The position numbers and the translations under genes were made by a program. Below, one piece after another: positions 5,924-12,246 of a DNA stretch of 19,780 bases (position 1 is the first letter of the stretch; each line of letters starts with the position of its first letter). Origin of the DNA: an uncultured Ignavibacteriota bacterium (lineage in GTDB: Bacteria; Bacteroidota; Ignavibacteria; Tepidaquicellales; Tepidaquicellaceae); contig CALGII010000017.1 in assembly GCA_937915485.1 (NCBI GenBank), positions 1-19,780 on the forward strand, given 5' to 3'. The notes below the pieces were generated by a model, which worked only from the letters and a program-made list of their open reading frames with translations, did no database searches and was not told the DNA's origin.

Positions 5924-7674
5924 TTGATTAGACCTTTCCCCGTATTTCAGTTTTTTAATTATCAGACCCGGAAAAATCTGATAGAGTTAATTGCGCTTAT
6001 AAATACTTCTGGAGCGGCTGCCGTATTCGACCTTGAAGATTCTTTTCGAATTCCGTTCGATGAAGCAAGGTCTGACGCACTGAAGGATAACGCGAGAATA
6101 TTTTAACCGAAAAAGTTTTTGGATTCAACACAAATACTCTTGTTACGGGGATTCGCGTAAACAGCGTCAGGACACGGGACTACAGAAAAGACCTTGAGTT
6201 GCTTGCGTCAATAAAAAATTATCACATCTTTAATTATATATTCATTCCGAAAATAGAAAACGCCCTGCATCTGAAAGAGGTTGTTTCGGATTTCGAGGAA
6301 AGGGACATTCACGGCGTTTCGTTTATTCCGATAGTAGAATCGAAACGGGGCTATGATAATCTCGGAAGTATAGCGGGCTTTTGCAGACTGAATCATATTG
6401 AATTCGCTGCATTCGGTCATTGTGATTACAACAAGGACATATGCGCGTTTCCTTTTATCCATCCTGGAAGCAGTGAGTATGTTGAACTTATAAAACCTTT
6501 TGTTGAGACCGTAGAGCGTGCGGAGTTGAAATTTGTTAATTCGCCTTTCCTGGAATTGAAAAATAATGAATTGTTTGAAAAAGTCCTTCGCGATACGGCG
6601 AATATATGCAAAAACGGTTTCGCGCAGGTAACGCTTTCAAAATTCCAGACTGAATGCGTGAAATCTTTCTTTGGTAATCGAAGTAATTCAAGATTCCCTG
6701 AACCCAAACCTCCGAAAGCCGGACAGGACAAAGCCTGCTTGGCAAAGGAACTGATAGCCGAATATGAATCCACCGCAACCGTGAACACCGGGATAGCGAT
6801 TAGCGAAAGCGGCAGGCTGCTGTCTCCTCAGGAATATGAATGCGCGAAAAAATTGACGGGTCCGGCTTATAAGGCGAAACCCGATGCCGAAAAGAGTTTC
6901 AATGTATGCATTTTAGGCGGCTGCCTTCCTGTTCAGGAAAAGATCCGCTCGTCGGAGTTATACCACAGTATCCTTTGCGGGTATGCCGAACGTGAATTTG
7001 ATTTCAGACCCGAAATAATTATTGAGCGGTACGATACTTTTGCCGGCGCTCCGGCAATCCTTGAAAAAACATTTAAGGCGAACGGGATTGATTGTTTGAT
7101 TTTCCACGTAAGACCCGACCCGTTTCTGATAAACGTCAAATTCTTTGCTAAGTACATTAACGATAAAAATAAGAAGTCGCATAAGTTCAATCTTCACGTA
7201 CTCGGATTCAATGAACCGCCTATAATGCCGGTAAACATTGACTCTTCCGTTAAAAGAAAAACTCTCCGCGGTGTAATATATTTAAAAACAATTTTGCGAA
7301 ATCTTAATTATGCAGCAGGAATGATTATAGGAAATGTTTACGCGACATTTAGAATGTACGAAAGAACAATCTCTAATTTAAATAACTTATGCGATATTAG
7401 TGCCGTTTCTATGATTGTAGTTGGTCCGCCTGCCCGGCCCAGGTCAAAAATGGAGATGCATCTGCTGAAAAAACTCGGGAATAGAATGGAAAAAAGTTTT
7501 CAGAATAAACTTGCTTACGTTGACGCATTTCATAAAATCGATAATGAAGGAAATTATTTATTCTTCGAGGATAAAGTTCATTATAATCAGAACGGTCATC
7601 GCTTATTTGCCGAAATTATTTCAGGGCAGTTTCTACGCTTAATAGAAAGAAAATGTAAACCAAACAGCCGGTGA
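5924..7674 (+). pseudogene. CitE-like (HpcH/HpaI) lyase fused to SGNH-hydrolase-like domain, frameshifted
   Basis: One gene in two frames. The first 60 codons (5924-6106, probably TTG start) read like the beginning of the citrate lyase beta/HpcH-HpaI TIM barrel, with AAVFDLEDS and an EAR helix, then stop. In the -1 frame, open from 6091, the match resumes at once with ENILTEK, GIRVNS, FIPKIENA, the metal-ligand Glu in PIVESKRGYDNL (codon 6337), the metal-ligand Asp in FGHCDYNKD (codon 6424) and VNSPFLEL. Inserting one base between 6090 and 6106 gives a single protein of about 582 residues, so this is a recent lesion, a sequencing error or, least likely, programmed frameshifting. In the family the enzyme cleaves or forms acyl-CoA or keto-acid C-C bonds; the substrate here is unknown. 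It has its own downstream terminator-like hairpin and precedes a glycosyltransferase cassette. Confidence 0.75.
6199..7674 (+). CDS. Main open part of the frameshifted gene: CitE-like C-terminal part plus SGNH-like domain
   Basis: The longest open piece (491 residues from a TTG that is not a natural start, since the frame and the homology continue upstream to 6091). Residues 1-222 finish the CitE-like barrel, ending in the helical tail usual for that family. Residues 234-480 look like an SGNH/GDSL esterase-type flavodoxin fold: a first strand and loop VCILGGCLPVQ, a middle motif IFHVRPDPF (301-309), a strand-loop IVVGPPARP (406-414) and a closing DKVHYNQNGHRLF (458-470), which supplies the Asp-x-x-His pair. 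The usual nucleophile Ser of the first block appears to be Cys (C242, codon 6922). SGNH domains commonly add or remove acyl groups on sugars, which would suit the neighbouring glycan genes. The assignment rests on block pattern only and is moderate. Confidence 0.6.
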   Translation: MLASIKNYHIFNYIFIPKIENALHLKEVVSDFEERDIHGVSFIPIVESKRGYDNLGSIAGFCRLNHIEFAAFGHCDYNKDICAFPFIHPGSSEYVELIKPFVETVERAELKFVNSPFLELKNNELFEKVLRDTANICKNGFAQVTLSKFQTECVKSFFGNRSNSRFPEPKPPKAGQDKACLAKELIAEYESTATVNTGIAISESGRLLSPQEYECAKKLTGPAYKAKPDAEKSFNVCILGGCLPVQEKIRSSELYHSILCGYAEREFDFRPEIIIERYDTFAGAPAILEKTFKANGIDCLIFHVRPDPFLINVKFFAKYINDKNKKSHKFNLHVLGFNEPPIMPVNIDSSVKRKTLRGVIYLKTILRNLNYAAGMIIGNVYATFRMYERTISNLNNLCDISAVSMIVVGPPARPRSKMEMHLLKKLGNRMEKSFQNKLAYVDAFHKIDNEGNYLFFEDKVHYNQNGHRLFAEIISGQFLRLIERKCKPNSR

Positions 7675-7699
7675 TTCTTTAACTTCAATACGCTTTCCT

Positions 7700-7728
7700 T
7701 TGACTTTGTTTTCTCGGACAATTACAAT
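7700..7728 (+). promoter_or_regulatory. Sigma70-like promoter ahead of the glycosyltransferase cassette
   Basis: TTGACT (7700-7705), a 17-nt spacer and TACAAT (7723-7728) match the sigma70 consensus at 5 of 6 positions each. Transcription would begin near 7735, about 108 nt before the ATG of the GT9 gene and just ahead of the hairpin at 7742. Bacteroidota housekeeping promoters often differ from this consensus, so activity is not certain. Confidence 0.45.
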
Positions 7729-7741
7729 ATTTTTATAAAAT

Positions 7742-7790
7742 CGGGTGATTCCGAATGCTCGGAAAAGCCCGTGTTTTTGATTGTTTTTTG
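7742..7790 (+). terminator. Intrinsic-terminator-like hairpin after the CitE/SGNH gene
   Basis: CGGG (7742-7745) and TTCCGA (7749-7754) pair with TCGGAA (7759-7764) and CCCG (7768-7771), with a symmetrical 3x3 internal loop and a 4-nt loop ATGC. The stem is followed by GTGTTTTTGATTGTTTTTTG, giving two T-runs. It starts 68 nt after the upstream stop codon. It may end the CitE/SGNH transcript, or act as an attenuator in the GT9 leader if the promoter at 7700-7728 is used. It also overlaps the position 7771 of a possible upstream GT9 start and so speaks against that start. Confidence 0.6.
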
Positions 7791-7815
7791 CATTTTTATC
7801 TGTCTGAAAAATGCA
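7789..7815 (+). promoter_or_regulatory. Second hairpin in the GT9 leader
   Basis: TGCATTTTT (7789-7797) and AAAAATGCA (7807-7815) form a perfect 9-bp inverted repeat around ATCTGTCTG, followed by GGGTTTTTATTT. It overlaps the T-run of the preceding hairpin and ends 27 nt before the GT9 start codon. It could be a second terminator or the alternative structure of an attenuator. Confidence 0.4.
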
Positions 7816-7842
7816 GGGTTTTTATTTATCAAAATTAATTCT

Positions 7843-8934
7843 ATGATAAAATTCGAGCAGGTGAAATATGACTGCAGGCATTTAAGGGCCGACGTGCCTT
7901 GCAAGCCTTCGAAATTGCACGGCGTTGATTGTTCGGATTGCTCGTACTACGAGAAATTCAACAGGAAAATTCTAATAATTAAACTCGGCGCTGCGGGCGA
8001 TGTGATACGCACTACTCCGCTTCTGTATCCGCTGAGGAACGAATATCATTACGCGAAAATTTACTGGCTGACGGATTTTCCCGAACTGCTTCCCGTGAAT
8101 ACCGAAATAAACGTCGACGTGCCACTGAAATTTAATCTTGCAAGCGTTCTTTATCTTCAGGAAACGAAGTTTGACGTTGTTATTAATCTGGACAAGGATA
8201 AAGAGGCGATTGCCCTCGCGTCAAAAATAAACTCTTATAAGAAATTCGGATACACGCTCATTAACGGTTCGTGCTATCCCGTGAATAAAGACGCTGAGCA
8301 TAAACTTCTCACGGGTATGTTCGACGATTATTCGAAGAAGAATATTAAAAGTTATCCCGAAGAAATATTTGAAATATGCGGATACAGTTTTAAGAAGGAA
8401 AAATACCTGCTCGACGTTGATAAAAATTCCGACAGGAACTGGGATTTAAGCAATGACAAAAAAATCGTAGGACTCAATACAGGATGCGGCTCGCGCTGGA
8501 CGTCGCGGCTCTGGAAAAATGAATACTGGATTGAAACCATAAATAAACTCAAAGAAAAAAAATTCGAAGTCGTTCTTCTCGGCGGCGAGCAGGAGCATGA
8601 AAACAACACTTATCTCGCCGGACAGACGAAATGCAGGTACTTCGGGCATTTTGACCTGAAGACGTTCGTTAATCTTGTAAACAAATGCGACGTTGTAGTT
8701 ACTCAGGTTACAATGGGATTGCATATCGCAATCGCGCTCGGGAAAAAAGTGGTTCTTCTGAACAATATTTTTAATCCTAACGAGTTCGAACTATACGGCA
8801 GCGGCGTGATTGTAGGACCGGCAAAGGAATGCAAATGTTATTTCAGCCCGAAATGCACGAACGAAGAATACAAATGCATGGATTACCTGAATCCGCAGGA
8901 TGTTGTCGATTCAGTAAATAAACTCGCCGGCTGA
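7843..8934 (+). CDS. Glycosyltransferase family 9 (heptosyltransferase-like) with flanking Cys clusters
   Basis: GT-B fold glycosyltransferase of the ADP-heptose:LPS heptosyltransferase family, expected to add a sugar to a lipid A/core or similar acceptor at the inner face of the cytoplasmic membrane. From ATG 7843 it has 363 residues. The N-domain nucleotide loop is KILIIKLGAAGDVIRTTPLL (42-61); the C-domain shows VGLNTGCGSRWTSRLW (209-224), VVLLGGEQE (243-251) and the GT9 hallmark VTQVTMGLHIAIALGKKVV (285-303), though the usual D of TxDTGxxH is Q. Four cysteines precede the catalytic domain (C11, C20, C30, C33) and four follow it (C330, C332, C338, C345), suggesting one metal or Fe-S site joining both ends. 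An upstream in-frame start at 7771 would lie in a terminator hairpin and add a non-homologous hydrophobic stretch, so it was rejected. The stop shares a base with the next ATG (TGATG). Sugar donor not determined. Confidence 0.9.
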   Translation: MIKFEQVKYDCRHLRADVPCKPSKLHGVDCSDCSYYEKFNRKILIIKLGAAGDVIRTTPLLYPLRNEYHYAKIYWLTDFPELLPVNTEINVDVPLKFNLASVLYLQETKFDVVINLDKDKEAIALASKINSYKKFGYTLINGSCYPVNKDAEHKLLTGMFDDYSKKNIKSYPEEIFEICGYSFKKEKYLLDVDKNSDRNWDLSNDKKIVGLNTGCGSRWTSRLWKNEYWIETINKLKEKKFEVVLLGGEQEHENNTYLAGQTKCRYFGHFDLKTFVNLVNKCDVVVTQVTMGLHIAIALGKKVVLLNNIFNPNEFELYGSGVIVGPAKECKCYFSPKCTNEEYKCMDYLNPQDVVDSVNKLAG

Positions 8935-10094
8935 TGAAGGCTGTCATAGTTTCCACGGCATATCCGATGAGAGGCGGCATCGCCCAGTACACCTCAATAC
9001 TTTATAAGTATCTGAGTTTTAATCACAACGTGAAAGTGTACTCTTTCAAAAGGCAGTATCCCGAATTTTTATTCCCGGGAAAAACCCAGTACGAAACATC
9101 CGAGCCCGCTTACAGAATTCCGGACGCCGATAATAAAGCAGCGGTCGATTCCATAAATCCTTTCAACTGGTTCTTTACCGCTTTAAAAATAAGAAAAGAG
9201 AAACCGGATTTGTTGATTTACAAGTACTGGATTCCTTTCTTCGCGCCGTGCTTTTTCACAATCGCTTTTTTCGTGAAAATGTTTACGAAGACAAAGGTAT
9301 TGTATATATGCGATAACGTTATACCTCACGAGAAACGGTTCGGCGACATTTTCCTGACGAAACTTGCATTTTCGGCTGCGGATTATTTCATCGTGCAGTC
9401 AAAAACCGTCGAGAAAGATTTGAAACTCCTTAATAAAAAGAACAAGCCTTACGTCTTCACTCCGCACCCGCTTTACAACATATTTGGCGAAAAAGTCGAC
9501 AGGCAGCAGGCGCGGGAGTTCATAAGAAAAGAATACGGCAAGGATTTGAAAAACGAAAACGTGATTCTTTTCTTCGGCTATGTCAGGAGGTACAAGGGGC
9601 TTCATTACCTTCTCGACGCGATGCCCGGGATTTTGAAATCCGGTAACGTGAAACTACTCGTGGCGGGTGAATTCTACGACGACGAGAAACCTTACAGGGA
9701 AAAAATTGAAAATCTGAAACTGCAGGATGACGTATTGCTCGTATCTGATTTTCTGCCCGACGACAGAATAAAGTATTTTTTCTCCGCGGCTGACGCGGTC
9801 GTTCTTCCGTATCTCAGCGCAACGCAGAGCGGCATCGTGCAGATTTGTTATTTTTACGACAAGCCCGTAATCGCTACCGACGTCGGAGGTATAGGCGAAG
9901 TTGTAATAAACGGAAAAACGGGAATCCTCGTCGAGCCTGAGAATACCGGGCAGTTGTCCGACGCCGTTATTGAATTTTTCTCGAAGAATCTCGGAACGGA
10001 ATTTTCTGCGAACATTGAAAAAGAAAAAATTAAATACACCTGGGAGGAATACGTGAAGCAACTCGAAAATCTTACATTAAAAGAAAGGAATTGA
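8934..10094 (+). CDS. Glycosyltransferase family 4 (GT-B)
   Basis: Retaining-type glycosyltransferase of 386 residues that uses a nucleotide sugar to extend a glycan on the cytosolic side of the membrane. The N-domain begins VIVSTAYPMRGGIAQYTSIL, with the acceptor-side glycine loop at 13-16. The C-domain opens with ILFFGYVRRYKGLHYLLDA (211-229), continues through LLVAGEF (241-247) and SDFLPDDRIKYFFSAADAVVLP (271-292), and carries the donor-binding region SATQSGIVQICYFYDKPVIA followed by TDVGGIGEVV and NGKTGILVEP (315-335). A hydrophobic patch at about 100-117 may touch the membrane. The ATG overlaps the GT9 stop by one base, so the two are translationally coupled; no Shine-Dalgarno. The family is clear, donor and linkage cannot be read from sequence. 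Confidence 0.92.
   Translation: MKAVIVSTAYPMRGGIAQYTSILYKYLSFNHNVKVYSFKRQYPEFLFPGKTQYETSEPAYRIPDADNKAAVDSINPFNWFFTALKIRKEKPDLLIYKYWIPFFAPCFFTIAFFVKMFTKTKVLYICDNVIPHEKRFGDIFLTKLAFSAADYFIVQSKTVEKDLKLLNKKNKPYVFTPHPLYNIFGEKVDRQQAREFIRKEYGKDLKNENVILFFGYVRRYKGLHYLLDAMPGILKSGNVKLLVAGEFYDDEKPYREKIENLKLQDDVLLVSDFLPDDRIKYFFSAADAVVLPYLSATQSGIVQICYFYDKPVIATDVGGIGEVVINGKTGILVEPENTGQLSDAVIEFFSKNLGTEFSANIEKEKIKYTWEEYVKQLENLTLKERN
10084..10089 (+). promoter_or_regulatory. Ribosome binding site for the TTG-started methyltransferase
   Basis: AAAGGA lies 6 nt before the TTG at 10096, inside the end of the GT4 gene. It is one of the few clear Shine-Dalgarno-like sequences in the window and supports the TTG start, where no ATG is available until codon 31. 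Confidence 0.5.
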
Positions 10095-10095
10095 T

Positions 10096-10899
10096 TTGAA
10101 ATACGACCCGGTAAAAAAAGTATTCGGCGACGCCGTAGCGCGCAGGCCTTTTCTCAGAAAGGTTTTCTATCGCGTGCTCGACCTTATGTTCCTCAGAACC
10201 TGGCACGTGAAGAAAGAAATTCGGGGGCTTTTCGGAAGAAACGAAAAACTTGACATATTCGACGCGGGAATGGGATTCGGTCAGTACTCGTATTTCCTCG
10301 CGAGATATTTCAGGAATTGCACGATATTCGGAATTGACGTGAAGGACGAACAGGTTGATGACTGCAATTTCTTCTTCGGTAAAAGCGGATACTCGAACGC
10401 GAAATTCGAAGTCGGCGATCTGACAAAAATTGATTACAGTGAAAAATATGATTTCATTCTCAACGTTGATGTAATGGAGCATATAGTTGAAGACGAACTT
10501 GTACTGCAAAATTTCGCCCGCGCGCTCAGGAAAGGCGGCAAACTGCTCATTAACACTCCATCCGACCTTGGCGGCAGCGACGCGCACGAACACGACGACG
10601 AGAGTTTCATCGAGGAGCACGCCAGAAACGGTTATTCAAAAGAGGATATCACCTCGAAAGTCGAAAGAGCCGGCTTGAAGGTCGTGAACTTCAGGTACGC
10701 GTACGGTAAGTTCGGTACGATTTCCTGGAAGTTCGGCATCAAGTATCCGATTATAATGGCAGGCGCGTCAAAACTGCTGATTCTAATTCTTCCGCTATAT
10801 TATCTGTTCACTCTGTGGTTCGTTCTTATACTGATGTGGCTCGACACGAAATCAAACAATAAAGAGGGGACCGGAGTCATCCTCGTTGCGGAAAAATAA
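10096..10899 (+). CDS. Class I SAM-dependent methyltransferase with C-terminal membrane segment
   Basis: Probable small-molecule or glycan/lipid methyltransferase, 267 residues. SAM motif I is DIFDAGMGFGQYSYFLAR (53-70), the acidic strand-2 end is IFGIDVKDEQ (77-86), and motif IV-like ILNVDVMEHI (121-130) is followed by LRKGGKLLINTP (144-155), as in UbiG/COQ-type Methyltransf_11 enzymes. After the catalytic domain lies a hydrophobic stretch (about 219-248, LLILILPLYYLFTLWFVLIL) that would tether it to the inner membrane. The start is TTG at 10096, one nt after the GT4 stop and 6 nt after AAAGGA; the N-terminal helix before the first internal Met (31) looks part of the fold. Its place among glycosyltransferases suggests it caps or decorates a glycan or a lipid carrier. 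Substrate unknown. Confidence 0.85.
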   Translation: MKYDPVKKVFGDAVARRPFLRKVFYRVLDLMFLRTWHVKKEIRGLFGRNEKLDIFDAGMGFGQYSYFLARYFRNCTIFGIDVKDEQVDDCNFFFGKSGYSNAKFEVGDLTKIDYSEKYDFILNVDVMEHIVEDELVLQNFARALRKGGKLLINTPSDLGGSDAHEHDDESFIEEHARNGYSKEDITSKVERAGLKVVNFRYAYGKFGTISWKFGIKYPIIMAGASKLLILILPLYYLFTLWFVLILMWLDTKSNNKEGTGVILVAEK

Positions 10900-12246
10900 A
10901 TGCTTAGAGATATTAACAACATAACGCTCGACAGAAAAGATAAAAGGAATATTGCCCTTATTCTTTCCGCGGCTCTGCTTATTAAACTGATTCTCGCATT
11001 TACTCTCACGGCAGACCTTCGTTCGGACAGCCTTGATTATCATAAACTTGCCATAAGCATGGTAAAATCAGGCGAGTACTCGCTCGACGGAAAGCCAACA
11101 GCGTCTTCGACAATCGGTTATCCGCTTTTCATAGCGGGTGTTTACGCGCTGACAGGTCCCGACCAGTTGTATGTCAGGATTGCGCAGTCATTGCTCGAAG
11201 TGTTAACAGGCTTGTTGTTCCTTATGTTATGCCTGAAATTTTTTGATAAGAAGCGGGCGATAACAGCGCTCGCGATATTTACTTTTTTCCCGTCAAACAT
11301 TCTGTTCACGCAGACACTCTTGAGCGAAACATTGTTCGGATTGCTTGCTCTCGTTATTCTGTATTATTTTTACGGAGATAAAATAGACGGAAAGATTTTT
11401 TTGATCGGCTTAATAGCCGGCTATGCTTTTCTCGTCCGCTCGTCTTTCATGTTTTCGATGCTGATATTCCCGCTTGCGTTGTTCGTTTATTCGAGAAAAT
11501 ATTTCGAGGGATTCAAGACGAAAAGATTAAAAAGAGCATTGCAGTATACCGTCTATTTCTTCGCGGGCGCCGCTATCGTGGTGCTGCCATGGCTTATTAG
11601 AAATAAAATAGTGCTAAATACTTACAGCGTCGGAACTCACGGCGGCTCTACGTTCTGGTCGGGAAGCAATCCCGACGCGACGGGCACGTGGTATCATAAG
11701 ATTGAGGACACGAATCCGATTTTCAATATTCAGGATGAAGCGGAAAGGGACAAGGCGTTCTATAAGGCGGGAATGGAGTACGCTTTGAAAAATCCCCATA
11801 AGTTCGCATTCGTGGGAATAAAAAAACTCGTTTATTTCTTTTCAAGCGAAAGGATGGTCCTGCTTTATTTCACTCCCGGCGAAGGCAGGGCAAGAACTTC
11901 GACGGAAGTTTACAGGTCTATTAATCCGCTGATTACCGCTCTGCCGAACCTTCCGTATTTTGCCGTGATGATTCTCGGAACGTGGGGACTGATGCTTGTG
12001 AATAGAAGACGGTTCATCCTGTACGGTTATGTCTTCACCTGGCTTCTTACATTTTTCATATTCGTCGCGCTCGCCAGATATCATTACGTTCTGATACCTT
12101 TGTTCGTAATCGGTACGGTGAAGTTTGCGGTTGAAAACAGGTTCAGACTCGGAAACTTCAGTTTGAAACAAAAAATATTCGGCTTCTCGGTTTGCCTGTT
12201 CTTTATTGCTGTCTGGGCGGCTGAATTTTATCTCGTGTATAAATAG
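10900..12246 (+). CDS. ArnT/PMT-like membrane glycosyltransferase (GT-C)
   Basis: Polytopic membrane protein of 448 residues with the GT-C layout: about ten hydrophobic segments (for example 18-38, 72-85, 98-114, 119-139, 143-158, 166-180, 183-198, 214-232, 352-366, 373-390, 395-411, 427-446) and a hydrophilic periplasmic loop around 240-300. The first loop after TM1 carries acidic residues in RSDSLDYHKLA (41-51), where the PMT/ArnT family has its catalytic Asp/Glu. A second acidic site follows in TLLSETLFG (139-147), and ARYHYVLIPLF (392-402) is typical of the last helices. Such enzymes move a sugar from a lipid-phosphate carrier to lipid A, protein or another acceptor at the periplasmic face. 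The ATG follows directly on the upstream stop (0 nt), so it is cotranscribed. The following GT2 domain may make its lipid-linked donor (inference). Confidence 0.85.
   Translation: MLRDINNITLDRKDKRNIALILSAALLIKLILAFTLTADLRSDSLDYHKLAISMVKSGEYSLDGKPTASSTIGYPLFIAGVYALTGPDQLYVRIAQSLLEVLTGLLFLMLCLKFFDKKRAITALAIFTFFPSNILFTQTLLSETLFGLLALVILYYFYGDKIDGKIFLIGLIAGYAFLVRSSFMFSMLIFPLALFVYSRKYFEGFKTKRLKRALQYTVYFFAGAAIVVLPWLIRNKIVLNTYSVGTHGGSTFWSGSNPDATGTWYHKIEDTNPIFNIQDEAERDKAFYKAGMEYALKNPHKFAFVGIKKLVYFFSSERMVLLYFTPGEGRARTSTEVYRSINPLITALPNLPYFAVMILGTWGLMLVNRRRFILYGYVFTWLLTFFIFVALARYHYVLIPLFVIGTVKFAVENRFRLGNFSLKQKIFGFSVCLFFIAVWAAEFYLVYK

Noticed and set aside
6208..6788. Minus-strand frames inside the CitE-like region.
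   Set aside because: The plus frame carries clear family motifs; the antisense frames are by-products.
7771..7842. In-frame extension of the GT9 protein to 7771 with a hydrophobic N-terminus (MFLIVFCIFICL...).
   Set aside because: It lies within terminator-like and hairpin sequence, the GT9 family shows no such leader, and ATG 7843 starts right before the conserved Cys-containing region.
9654..10061. Minus-strand open frames over the GT4 and methyltransferase genes, up to 182 codons (10072-10620).
   Set aside because: All lie inside well-supported plus-strand genes and lack any recognisable domain.
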